Below are positions 54,909 through 63,051 of a DNA stretch of 64,000 bases, one piece after another. The position numbers were made by a program, and so were the translations under genes. The DNA is taken from assembly GCF_011762125.1 (NCBI RefSeq), contig NZ_JAASQN010000005.1:302484-366483 (forward strand), given 5' to 3'. The DNA comes from Sphingopyxis panaciterrae (GTDB taxonomy: Bacteria; Pseudomonadota; Alphaproteobacteria; Sphingomonadales; Sphingomonadaceae). Position 1 is the stretch's first letter; each line of letters begins with the position of its first letter. The notes beneath the pieces were generated by a model. That model searched no databases and was not told the DNA's origin. It was given only the letters and a program-made list of their open reading frames with translations.

Positions 54909-54998
54909 AAATATGGGTAGGAGCCAGTTGACTTTTCGGCCTTATCCCCATAGTTGCGCCGCTTCGCGTAACAACGCCAAGATTTACGGACAAGAACC

Positions 54999-55124
54999 AT
55001 GAAGATTCGCAACAGCCTGAAGTCGCTGAAGGACCGCCACCGGGATAACCGCGTTATCCGCCGCCGTGGCCGCACCTATGTGATCAACAAGACCAACCGC
55101 CGCTTCAAGGCGCGCCAGGGCTGA
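54999..55124 (+). CDS. rpmJ: Ribosomal protein bL36 (zinc-free type)
   Basis: A 41-residue basic protein ([20 protein letters not shown] then [21 protein letters not shown]). It is the YkgO-like zinc-free bL36, without CxxC. In many bacteria it can replace the zinc form. It is monocistronic here, far from the spc operon, with a terminator just after it. Confidence 0.93.
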   Translation: MKIRNSLKSLKDRHRDNRVIRRRGRTYVINKTNRRFKARQG

Positions 55125-55134
55125 TGCCCCTGCG

Positions 55135-55155
55135 CGGGGCGTTTTCGCCCCGTTT
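55135..55155 (+). terminator. Terminator after rpmJ
   Basis: CGGGGCG TTTT CGCCCCG TTT forms a perfect 7-bp stem with a 4-base loop and a short T-run, 10 bp after the rpmJ stop. Confidence 0.75.
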
Positions 55156-55221
55156 GCTTGTGAGAAACAGCGTGACGCCGTCGGATGCTTCCGGCGGCGC
55201 TTTCGCGTGTCCGGGGTGCGT

Positions 55222-55836
55222 ATGATTCGGCAAAGCGTGATCTTCGACGTCGGGCGCGTCCTCTTCGACTGGGACCTGCGCCACCTGTTCGCCAAGCTGA
55301 TCGACGACAAGCAGGAGCTCGAATGGTTCGTGACCCATGTCGTGACGCCCGCGTGGCATTTCCAGCACGATGCGGGCCGCCCGATTGCCGATATGGTGGC
55401 CGAACGCCGCGTCGAATTCCCCGATCACGCGGCGCTGATCGACGCCTATGCCGCGCGCTTCAACGAATCGATCCCCGGCCCGGTCCCCGGCAGCCTCGAA
55501 CTCGTCGAACGACTGGACGCCGCGGGCGTGCCGTTGTTCGCGATCACCAATTTCGGGCATGATTTCTGGGCGGGTTTCCGCCCGATCCAGCCGGTCTTCG
55601 ACCGCTTCCGCGATATCATCGTCTCGGGCACCGAAAAATTGACGAAGCCCGGTCCGGCGATCTACCGGCTGGCGATCGAACGTTTCGGCATCGATCCGGC
55701 AGGGGCGCTTTTCATCGACGATATCGCGACCAATATCGCGGGTGCCGAATCGGTCGGGATCGCGGGGCATCGCTTCGAGGATGCAAGGACGCTGGAGGCC
55801 GATTTGATCGCCCGCGGCTATCTGTCGGCGCGATGA
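55222..55836 (+). CDS. HAD-superfamily phosphatase (subfamily IA)
   Basis: A 204-residue HAD protein. Motif I is IFDVGRVLFDWDLRHLF (Asp nucleophile in FDVG), with VVTPAWHFQHDAG in the cap, motif II LFAITNFGHDFW, a KPGPAIYRLA lysine motif and a final ALFIDDIATNIAGA. It is similar in layout to sugar-phosphate phosphatases such as YihX. Substrate unknown. It overlaps the next gene by 4 bp (ATGA). Confidence 0.86.
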   Translation: MIRQSVIFDVGRVLFDWDLRHLFAKLIDDKQELEWFVTHVVTPAWHFQHDAGRPIADMVAERRVEFPDHAALIDAYAARFNESIPGPVPGSLELVERLDAAGVPLFAITNFGHDFWAGFRPIQPVFDRFRDIIVSGTEKLTKPGPAIYRLAIERFGIDPAGALFIDDIATNIAGAESVGIAGHRFEDARTLEADLIARGYLSAR

Positions 55837-56174
55837 GCAGGGCGGACCGTCTCGCGCGTCTCGATGCCCGCCGCCTCGAGCTGGAAGCCGAGTATGAGGA
55901 TGCCCTGATCGATGCCTTGCGCAAGTCCGCGGCCGGCTCGTGGGGTCTGTTCGGCCACAATCAGGATCGCTGGACCCGCGCAAACTGGGCGCCCGTCGTC
56001 ACGGATTTGTGTGACCGTGGTGAAGAAATAGACCGGATGCGCGATCAGCTGGGGTTGCAGCCGTTCGCCTTGCACGCGCAATTCGAAGCATCACGCGGCC
56101 CGGTCGCGTCCAACGCTCCGGGAGAGCCAAAGCAGGCCAAGGCTTGGCTGGAACGGCTGGGCAAGGATATTTGA
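55833..56174 (+). CDS. Hypothetical protein (113 residues)
   Basis: A charged, helical soluble protein. It starts MSRADRLARLDARRLELEAE, with WGLFGHNQDRWTRANWAPVVTDL in the middle. No known family, signal peptide or membrane segment. It is translationally coupled to the HAD gene upstream, so it is probably a real gene with a related task. Confidence 0.7.
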   Translation: MSRADRLARLDARRLELEAEYEDALIDALRKSAAGSWGLFGHNQDRWTRANWAPVVTDLCDRGEEIDRMRDQLGLQPFALHAQFEASRGPVASNAPGEPKQAKAWLERLGKDI

Positions 56175-56200
56175 CTCGAGGCGAGGGGGCGCACCCCCGT

Positions 56201-56229
56201 CGTCATTCCCGCTTGCGCGGGGAATGACG
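56201..56229. terminator. GTCATTCCC hairpin between convergent genes
   Basis: CGTCATTCCC pairs with GGGAATGACG across GCTTGCGCG. It lies between the hypothetical gene and the convergent iolG and could serve as a two-way terminator or be a single-arm repeat (compare the arm at 23561). Confidence 0.55.
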
Positions 56230-56276
56230 AAGCTTATGGTTTGACGGCGGCGCTTCCGGTCGTTTTCCAGGCGACG

Positions 56277-57263
56277 CTACAACAGCACGCGCTCTCCTGT
56301 TTGCGCAGATTGCGCCGCTGCCTCTGCGAGTGCGAGCGCGGCGACGCCGTCGCGGAAATCGACGAGCGGTGGGGTGCCGCCGTCGAGTATGTCGGCGAAA
56401 TGATCGGCTTCGCGCGCATAGGCGACGGCGTAGCGATCGAGGAAGAAATTCTGGAAGCGGTCGGCGGCGGCGCCATTCTCGCCCCATGTCTCTACCGTCG
56501 TTTCGAGCTGGTTCTGGGCGCGGATCATGCCCTTCGACCCGAAAGCCTCGATCCGCTGGTCATAGCCATAGCCGCTTCGCCGGCTCGACGAGATGACGCA
56601 CATCCGCCCCGAGGCGGTGCGCAGGATCGTTTTCGCGGTGTCGGCATCGCCCGCTTCGCCGATCGCGGGGTCGACAAGCACCGAGGCGCTGGCGAAGACC
56701 TCGGTTACCTCTTCACCAAGCAGCCAGCGCGCCATGTCGAAATCATGGATGACCATATCCTTGAAGATGCCGCCCGACACTTTGACGTAATCGACCGGCG
56801 GCGGCGCGGGGTCATGGCTGATGATGTGCAGCGATTCGAGCGCGCCGACCGCGCCGCCCGCGAGCCGCGCCTGCAAGGCGGCGAAATTGGGATCGAAGCG
56901 GCGATTGAAGGCAAGGAACAGGCGTGCGCCCAGCGCCGCGAATCGCGCCGCCGATTCGCGCGCGCGGCCAAGGTCCTGGTCGAGCGGCTTTTCGCAGAAG
57001 ATCGCCTTGCCGGCCTCGGCCGCCGCAAGGCTGTATGGCAGGTGGGTATCGGTCGAACTCGCGACCACGACCCCCGCAATCGCCGCGTCGGCCAACGCCT
57101 CCTCGATCGTCGACACGCGCGCGCCATATTGTGCCGCCACGGCCGCGGCCGCCTCGGGGAAGGGATCGACGACGCGCGTCAGCCGCAGGCGTGGGTTGGC
57201 GGCCAGGTTCGCCGCATGGATTTTGCCGATCCTGCCGGCGCCGATCAGTGCAATGTCGTGCAT
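56277..57263 (-). CDS. iolG: Inositol 2-dehydrogenase-like oxidoreductase
   Basis: NAD-dependent Gfo/Idh/MocA enzyme that oxidises myo-inositol to 2-keto-myo-inositol, the first step of inositol breakdown. The 328-residue product has the Rossmann loop ALIGAGRIGKIHAANLA, the EKP motif (IFCEKPLDQDL) and GGIFKDMVIHDFDMARWL with the catalytic-region Asp and His. It is divergent from the RpiR gene, with operator-like palindromes between them. An inositol role is inferred from the neighbouring iol genes. Confidence 0.9.
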   Translation of the reverse strand: MHDIALIGAGRIGKIHAANLAANPRLRLTRVVDPFPEAAAAVAAQYGARVSTIEEALADAAIAGVVVASSTDTHLPYSLAAAEAGKAIFCEKPLDQDLGRARESAARFAALGARLFLAFNRRFDPNFAALQARLAGGAVGALESLHIISHDPAPPPVDYVKVSGGIFKDMVIHDFDMARWLLGEEVTEVFASASVLVDPAIGEAGDADTAKTILRTASGRMCVISSSRRSGYGYDQRIEAFGSKGMIRAQNQLETTVETWGENGAAADRFQNFFLDRYAVAYAREADHFADILDGGTPPLVDFRDGVAALALAEAAAQSAQTGERVLL

Positions 57264-57307
57264 TCAAGTCTCTCCAGTTGAAACCTTGTTCCATGCGTTT
57301 AAAGAGT

Positions 57308-57321
57308 GGAACATATATTCC
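57308..57321. promoter_or_regulatory. IolR-like operator, exact GGAA-N6-TTCC
   Basis: GGAACATATATTCC lies in the iolG-rpiR intergenic region, 45 bp upstream of the iolG start. A GGAA-N6-TTCC site has been described, as I recall, for the inositol regulator IolR of Sinorhizobium. AT-rich for this genome. Confidence 0.65.
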
Positions 57322-57365
57322 ATAGCGTGGGAAATGCCGCAGGGCGATAGTTGCGTTACAAGTTT

Positions 57366-57379
57366 TGAACAGATATTCC
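57366..57379. promoter_or_regulatory. IolR-like operator, one mismatch
   Basis: TGAACAGATATTCC matches GGAA-N6-TTCC at 7 of 8 fixed positions. It lies 32 bp upstream of the RpiR start codon. Confidence 0.55.
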
Positions 57380-57410
57380 GTTTTTCCAGAATGAAGGGGG
57401 AGATTGAATT

Positions 57411-58283
57411 TTGACCGACGTCCCGACAACCCCCGCCTCGGCGGAAGAATTGCGCGCCGAAATCGTGAGCCGCTACGAAACGCTGAGCAAGCGTTTGAAG
57501 CAAATCGCACGCTATATCCTCGACGAGCCGAACGACATCGCGCTCGAGACGCTGGCGGTGATTGCCGAGCGCTGCGGCGTCCAGCCATCGGCGATCGTCC
57601 GCTTCGCCAAAAGTTTCGGCTTCGAGGGCGCCAGCCAGATGCAGCGGCTGTTCCGCGACGGCCTGCTCAGCAACAATGCCGCGCTTGGCTATTCCGAACG
57701 CGTCCGCCAGCTCGACCAGACGACGAGCGCGCAGGATGCCGAGCCCGCCAATCTCCTCTCCGAATTCGTCGAGGGCAACAGCCTCGCGATCCAGAATCTG
57801 CTGCAGACGGTGAGCGGCGCCGACATGCGCGCCGCGGTCGATCTGCTGATGGCGGCCGACACGGTGCATGTCGCGGGCTTTCGCCGGTCCTTCCCTGTCG
57901 CCTCCTATATTGCCTATTCGCTGCTTCAGGCAGGCAAGCGTACGGTATTCATCGACGGCGTCGGCGGTCTCGGGCTGCAACAGGTGCATGCGATCGGGCC
58001 CGGCGACCTGCTGATCGCGATCAGCTTTCATCCTTATTCCGAAGAAACCGTCGCGGTGGTCAACGCCGCGAAAGCCCATGGCGGCCGCGTCCTGGCGATC
58101 AGCGACAGCCTGGTCAGCCCGGTCGCCAAGCCTGCCGAGCATGTCCTTCAGATTCGCGAGGCAGAGGTGAGGAAATTCCGTTCGCTGTCGGCGTCGATGT
58201 GCCTGGCGCAGGCGCTGGTGATTAACTTCGCTTTCGAAGCCACCCGCACCGATGGCAAGGCCCGCGACGGCGTCGGGACATAG
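57411..58283 (+). CDS. MurR/RpiR-family regulator, likely inositol repressor
   Basis: A 290-residue protein. The N-terminal HTH_6 domain (ETLSKRLKQIARYILDEPNDIALETLAVIAERCGVQPSAIVRFAKSFGFEG, about 20-75) binds DNA. The C-terminal SIS domain (VHVAGFRRSFPVASYIAYSLL to AISDSLVSPVAKPAEHV, about 150-250) binds a phosphosugar. It begins with TTG 57411, preceded by AGGGGGAG at good spacing. It lies between iolG and iolC, so it is probably the IolR-like repressor of these genes. Confidence 0.87.
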   Translation: MTDVPTTPASAEELRAEIVSRYETLSKRLKQIARYILDEPNDIALETLAVIAERCGVQPSAIVRFAKSFGFEGASQMQRLFRDGLLSNNAALGYSERVRQLDQTTSAQDAEPANLLSEFVEGNSLAIQNLLQTVSGADMRAAVDLLMAADTVHVAGFRRSFPVASYIAYSLLQAGKRTVFIDGVGGLGLQQVHAIGPGDLLIAISFHPYSEETVAVVNAAKAHGGRVLAISDSLVSPVAKPAEHVLQIREAEVRKFRSLSASMCLAQALVINFAFEATRTDGKARDGVGT

Positions 58284-58305
58284 ATATTCCATTCATTCCC
58301 ATTGT

Positions 58306-58319
58306 GAAACATATGTTGC
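58306..58319. promoter_or_regulatory. IolR-like operator, degenerate
   Basis: GAAACATATGTTGC has the palindromic core AACATATGTT and fits GGAA-N6-TTCC at 6 of 8 positions. It lies upstream of iolC. Confidence 0.45.
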
Positions 58320-58334
58320 AAACATTCTAAAGTT

Positions 58335-58348
58335 GGAATATGTGTTAC
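58335..58348. promoter_or_regulatory. IolR-like operator, partial
   Basis: GGAATATGTGTTAC shares GGAA and TT with the motif and keeps the TATGTG centre. It lies 29 bp upstream of the iolC start. Confidence 0.45.
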
Positions 58349-58376
58349 AGACCAAGGAAGGACGGTCTGGAAAGTG

Positions 58377-60329
58377 ATGGCGCAACAAGGGCATAAAACA
58401 GGCGGGGAGTGCCAACTGGACGTCGTCACGCTGGGACGCGCGGGAATCGATTTATACGGCGAGCAGATGGGCGGCCGGCTCGAGGATATGGCGAGCTTCG
58501 CCAAATATATCGGCGGCAGCCCGACGAACACCGCGGTCGGCGCGTCGCGGCTGGGGCTGCGCGCCGGGCTGATCACGCGGGTCGGCGCCGATCATTTCGG
58601 GCGCTTCATCGTCGAGGAGCTGGAACGCGAGGGGGTGGCGACGCGCGGGGTGCGGACCGACCCCGAGCGGCTGACCGCGCTGGCGATCCTCGGCATCCGC
58701 GACGCCGATACGTTTCCGCTGATCTTCTACCGCGAAAATTGCGCCGACATGGCGCTCTGTGCCGACGATATCGATCCCGATTTCATCCAATCTGCAGGCG
58801 CGCTGCTCGTGAACGGCACCCATCTGTCGCAGCCGGGCGTGTTCGCGGCGAGCATCAAGGCCGCGACGCTGATGAAACAGGCGGGCGGGCGCGTCATTTT
58901 CGATATCGATTACCGGCCGGTGCTGTGGGGGCTTGCCGGCAAGGATAATGGCGAGGACCGCTTCGTCGCCGATCGCGGCGTCACCGAAGCGCTGCAGCGC
59001 GTGCTGCCGCTCTGCGACCTGATCGTCGGCACCGAGGAAGAGATCCACATCCTCGGCGGTTCGACCGACACGCTGGCGGCGCTGCGCGCGATCCGCGCCA
59101 AGAGCGGCGCGCTGCTCGTCTGCAAGCGCGGCGCCGACGGCTGCGTCGCCTTTCCGGGCGATATCGCGAATTCGCTGGACGACGGCATCGTCGGGCGCGG
59201 CTTTCCGATCGAGGTGTTCAACGTGCTCGGCGCGGGCGACGCCTTCATGGCGGGTTTCCTGCGCGGCTGGCTTCGCGACATGCCGCTCGAAAAATGCTGC
59301 GAGATCGCCAATGCGTGCGGCGCGCTCGTCGTGTCGCGGCATGGCTGCGCGCCGGCGATGGCGTCGTGGGACGAGCTGCAGCATTTCCTCGCCGGCCGCT
59401 GGCCGCACCGGTTGCGTGAGAGCGCCGAACTCGAACAATTGCACTGGTCGACGAACCGGCAGGGCGACCGCGAGGAGCTGACCGTGCTGGCAATCGACCA
59501 TCGCAGCCAGTTCGACGACCTGCTCGCCGAACTGGGCGAGAGCGACGAGGCGCGGGTCCACCGTTTCAAGAATCTCGCGCTCGAGGCGCTGCACCGGCTC
59601 GCGGCGGGCGACCCCTGCTACGGGGTGCTGCTCGACGGGCGTTTCGGGGCGCGGGCGCTCGAGGCGGCGGCGGATCACCCCTATTGGATCGGGCGGCCGA
59701 TCGAAGTGCCGGGGTCGCGCCCGCTGCGGTTCGAAGGATCGCCCGATGTCGGCATGACGTTGCGCGACTGGCCGACCAATCATGTCGTCAAATGCCTCGT
59801 CTTCTATCATCCGGATGATGACGCCGAGATGCGCGCGCGGCAGGATCGCCAGCTGCTGCGGCTGTTCGACGCGTGCCGCCGCACCCGGCACGAATTCCTG
59901 CTCGAAATCATCGCCTCGAAGCACGGGCCGGTCGATAGCGCGACGATCGCGTCGGTGATCGACCATGTCTATTCGCTCGGCATCTATCCCGACTGGTGGA
60001 AGCTCGAACCGACGACCGACGCCGCCGCCTGGGCGGCCAGCGAGGCCGCAATATTGCGCCACGATCCGCTGTGCCGCGGTATCGTCCTGCTCGGCCTGTC
60101 GGCGCCGCAGGACGAAGTGCTTGCGGGCATCGTCGCCGCGGCGCCCTTTGGGCTGGTCAAGGGATTCGCGGTCGGCCGGACGATCTTTCAGGACGTCGCG
60201 CAGCAGTGGCTGACCGGTGCGATCGACGACGAAGCGGCCATCCGCGCGCTCGGCGACAATCTGCGCTATCTTGCCGATGGCTGGCGCAGCGCGCGCGATG
60301 CCAGGGCGGCTTCCGGGGTGGCGGTATGA
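58377..60329 (+). CDS. iolC: 5-dehydro-2-deoxygluconokinase with C-terminal DUF2090 domain
   Basis: A 650-residue fusion. Residues 1-330 form a PfkB-type kinase (KYIGGSPTNTAVGASRLGL, catalytic loop NVLGAGDAFMAGFLRG) that phosphorylates 2-deoxy-5-keto-gluconate. The C-terminal half (about 345-640, LTVLAIDHRSQFDDLLAELGES, YGVLLDGRFGARALE) is a DUF2090 domain, whose barrel-like fold may supply the next aldolase step (the IolJ reaction). This is inferred. I chose ATG 58377 rather than the adjacent GTG 58374. It overlaps iolD by ATGA. Confidence 0.93.
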   Translation: MAQQGHKTGGECQLDVVTLGRAGIDLYGEQMGGRLEDMASFAKYIGGSPTNTAVGASRLGLRAGLITRVGADHFGRFIVEELEREGVATRGVRTDPERLTALAILGIRDADTFPLIFYRENCADMALCADDIDPDFIQSAGALLVNGTHLSQPGVFAASIKAATLMKQAGGRVIFDIDYRPVLWGLAGKDNGEDRFVADRGVTEALQRVLPLCDLIVGTEEEIHILGGSTDTLAALRAIRAKSGALLVCKRGADGCVAFPGDIANSLDDGIVGRGFPIEVFNVLGAGDAFMAGFLRGWLRDMPLEKCCEIANACGALVVSRHGCAPAMASWDELQHFLAGRWPHRLRESAELEQLHWSTNRQGDREELTVLAIDHRSQFDDLLAELGESDEARVHRFKNLALEALHRLAAGDPCYGVLLDGRFGARALEAAADHPYWIGRPIEVPGSRPLRFEGSPDVGMTLRDWPTNHVVKCLVFYHPDDDAEMRARQDRQLLRLFDACRRTRHEFLLEIIASKHGPVDSATIASVIDHVYSLGIYPDWWKLEPTTDAAAWAASEAAILRHDPLCRGIVLLGLSAPQDEVLAGIVAAAPFGLVKGFAVGRTIFQDVAQQWLTGAIDDEAAIRALGDNLRYLADGWRSARDARAASGVAV

Positions 60330-62161
60330 GCGGATATCTTCGGCTGACGATGGCACAGGCACTGTCGCGCTGGCTCGCGGCGCAGCGGGTCGAGGTCGAT
60401 GGCGCCGAAACATCATATTTCGCCGGCGTATGGGCGATTTTCGGCCATGGCAACGTCGCCGGCATGGGCGAAGCGCTGGCCGGAATGGAAGAGGTGCTTC
60501 CCACCTATCGTGCCCATAATGAGCAGGGCATGGCGCATGCCGCGATCGCCTTTGCCAAGGCGAGCCGGTGGCAGCGCGCGATGGCGTGCACGACCTCGAT
60601 CGGTCCCGGCGCGACGAACATGGTGACCGCGGCGGCGCTCGCGCATGTCAACCGGCTGCCGGTGCTGTTCCTGCCCGGCGATGTCTATGCCAGCCGCCGC
60701 CCCGACCCGGTGTTGCAGCAGATCGAGGATTTCGGCGACGGGGTGGTCAGCGCGAACGACTGTTTCCGCCCGGTGTCGCGCTATTTCGACCGGATCACCC
60801 GGCCCGAACAGATCATCGATGCGCTGCCGCGCGCGATGGGGGTGCTGACCGATCCGGCGCTGTGCGGGCCGGTGACGCTGGCGCTGTGCCAGGATGTGCA
60901 GGCCGAGGCCTGGGACTATCCCGAGAGCTTCTTTGCGGCGCGGGTGTGGCGTCCGCGCCGGCCGCGTCCCGATCGCGGCGAACTGGATGCGCTCGTCGAG
61001 GCGGTCCGCGGCGCGAAGGCGCCGCTGATCGTCGCGGGCGGCGGGGTGCTTTATGCGGGCGCCGAGGGGGTGCTGGCCGAGCTTGCCGCCGCGACCGGCA
61101 TTCCGGTCGCCGAGACGCAGGCGGGCAAGGGCGCGCTGGCGTGGGATCATCGCCAAGCGCTCGGCAGCATCGGGGTGACGGGGACAAGCGCCGCCAATGC
61201 CGCCGCCGAGGCCGCCGACCTGATCGTCGGGGTCGGCACGCGGCTCCAGGATTTCACCACCGGGTCGCGCACCCTGTTCGCGGGCAAGCGGCTGATCCAG
61301 GTCAATGTCGCGGCGCCCGATGCGATCAAGCAGGGCGCCGAGGCGGTCGTCGGCGATGCGCGCGAGATACTCGAAGCGCTCGCCGCAGCGCTCGGCGGCT
61401 GGCAGGTCGATGCGGCGTGGCGCGAGGCGAACACCGGTGCGGTCGCCGAATGGAACGCCGCCTGGGATGCCGCGACCGCACCGGGCCCGGCGCTGCCATC
61501 CGACGCGCAGGTGATCGGCGCGGTGTGGCGGCAGGCGGACGAAGACGCGACCGTCGTCTGCGCCGCGGGCGGGCTGCCCGGCGAATTGCACAAGCTTTGG
61601 CGCAGCCACCGCCCCGGCGGCTATCATGTCGAATATGGCTTTTCGTGCATGGGTTATGAGGTGGCCGGCGGGCTGGGGGTCAAGATGGCCGACCCGGCGC
61701 GCGACGTTTATGTGATGGTCGGCGACGGCAGCTATCTGATGCTCAATTCCGAACTCGCGACGTCGGTGATGCTGGGGCACAAGATGACGGTCGTCCTGCT
61801 CGACAACCGCGGTTACGGCTGCATCAACCGCCTGCAGCAGGGGACGGGCGGGCGCCCGTTCAACAACCTGCTCGCCGATAGCGCGCATCAGGCGCTGCCC
61901 GATATCGATTTCGCCGCGCATGCGCGCAGCCTGGGAGCCGCGGCCGAGAAGGTCGACGGCATCGCCGGGCTGGAGGCCGCGCTCGTTCGCGCGAAAGCGT
62001 CGGCCAAAACCTATGTGATCGTCATCGACACCGATCCGATGATCACGACCGAAGCGGGTGGCCACTGGTGGGACGTCGCGGTTCCCGAAGTATCGACCCG
62101 CGCCGAGGTGCAGGCGGCACGCCGCGCCTATGACGCAAAGATCAAGGGAGACAGGACATGA
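60326..62161 (+). CDS. iolD: 3D-(3,5/4)-trihydroxycyclohexane-1,2-dione hydrolase
   Basis: A ThDP-dependent enzyme that opens the inositol ring to 5-deoxy-glucuronate. The 611-residue product has the N-terminal PYR domain (RAHNEQGMAHAAIAFAK with the catalytic Glu), a central domain (GGGVLYAGAEGVLAEL) and the C-terminal ThDP-binding motif GDGSYLMLNSELATSVMLGHKMTVVLLDNRGYGCINRLQ. It is translationally coupled to iolC and iolE. Confidence 0.95.
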   Translation: MSGYLRLTMAQALSRWLAAQRVEVDGAETSYFAGVWAIFGHGNVAGMGEALAGMEEVLPTYRAHNEQGMAHAAIAFAKASRWQRAMACTTSIGPGATNMVTAAALAHVNRLPVLFLPGDVYASRRPDPVLQQIEDFGDGVVSANDCFRPVSRYFDRITRPEQIIDALPRAMGVLTDPALCGPVTLALCQDVQAEAWDYPESFFAARVWRPRRPRPDRGELDALVEAVRGAKAPLIVAGGGVLYAGAEGVLAELAAATGIPVAETQAGKGALAWDHRQALGSIGVTGTSAANAAAEAADLIVGVGTRLQDFTTGSRTLFAGKRLIQVNVAAPDAIKQGAEAVVGDAREILEALAAALGGWQVDAAWREANTGAVAEWNAAWDAATAPGPALPSDAQVIGAVWRQADEDATVVCAAGGLPGELHKLWRSHRPGGYHVEYGFSCMGYEVAGGLGVKMADPARDVYVMVGDGSYLMLNSELATSVMLGHKMTVVLLDNRGYGCINRLQQGTGGRPFNNLLADSAHQALPDIDFAAHARSLGAAAEKVDGIAGLEAALVRAKASAKTYVIVIDTDPMITTEAGGHWWDVAVPEVSTRAEVQAARRAYDAKIKGDRT

Positions 62162-63051
62162 CGATCCGCTGGGGCGTGAGCCCGATTGCCTGGTGCAACG
62201 ACGATATGCGCGAACTGGGCGGCGACACGACGCTCGACGAACTGCTGACCGATGTGCGCGATATCGGTTTCGAAGGCGTCGAGCTGGGCAATAAATTCCC
62301 GCGCGATCCCGAGACGCTGGCGCCGATCATGGCGGGCTACGGGCTCGATATCGTCAGCGGCTGGTATTCGTCGAACCTGCTACTACGTGATGCCGATGCC
62401 GAAATCGACGCGCTGGCGAAGCATCTCGCGCTGCTCGAATATATGGATTCGAGCGTCTTCATCCTCGCCGAAACCTCGAACGCGGTGCATGGCGACCGCT
62501 ACGGCAGCCGGCTCGACACGCACCCGGTGCTGCCCGCCGCCGACTGGAAACAGTTCGGCGAGCGGCTGAACAGCGTCGCGCGCTTCATCAACGATCGCGG
62601 GCTGCGCTTCGCCTATCACCATCATCTCGGCACGGTCGTCGAGACGAAGGACGAGCTCGAACGCTTCTTCGACGCGACCGGCGACCATGTCGGGCTGGTG
62701 CTCGATACGGGGCATGCCTTGTTCGGCGGGATCGAACCGATCGACGTGATCAAGGCGCGCCCCGAACGCGTCGCCCACGTCCATTGCAAGGATGTGCGCA
62801 CCGCGAAATATGACGCATTCCGTGCCGACGGGACGAGTTTCCTGAACGGCGTCGTCGGCGGCATGTTCACCGCGCCGGGCGACGGCGATTATGATTATGC
62901 GCCGTTCATGCGCGCGCTCGCCGAGATGAATTATTCGGGCTGGATCGTGATCGAGGCCGAACAGGATCCGGCGATCGCCAATCCGCGCGAGTACAGCCAG
63001 CTTGGGCTCGATACGCTGAAGCGGCTGGCGCGCGCGGAGGCGCTGGCCTGA
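62158..63051 (+). CDS. iolE: Inosose dehydratase
   Basis: Dehydrates 2-keto-myo-inositol to the trihydroxycyclohexane-dione. The 297-residue product is a xylose-isomerase-like TIM barrel (WGVSPIAWCNDDMRELGGDTTLDEL, FEGVELGNKFP, FAYHHHLGTVVETKDELERFFDATG, VAHVHCKDVR, WIVIEAEQDPA). Its start overlaps iolD by 4 bp and its stop overlaps iolB by one base. Confidence 0.96.
   Translation: MTIRWGVSPIAWCNDDMRELGGDTTLDELLTDVRDIGFEGVELGNKFPRDPETLAPIMAGYGLDIVSGWYSSNLLLRDADAEIDALAKHLALLEYMDSSVFILAETSNAVHGDRYGSRLDTHPVLPAADWKQFGERLNSVARFINDRGLRFAYHHHLGTVVETKDELERFFDATGDHVGLVLDTGHALFGGIEPIDVIKARPERVAHVHCKDVRTAKYDAFRADGTSFLNGVVGGMFTAPGDGDYDYAPFMRALAEMNYSGWIVIEAEQDPAIANPREYSQLGLDTLKRLARAEALA

Noticed and set aside
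57280..57292. GAAACCTTGTTCC as a fifth inositol operator
   Set aside because: The half-sites are similar but the centre is one base shorter than in the other sites, so I did not include it.
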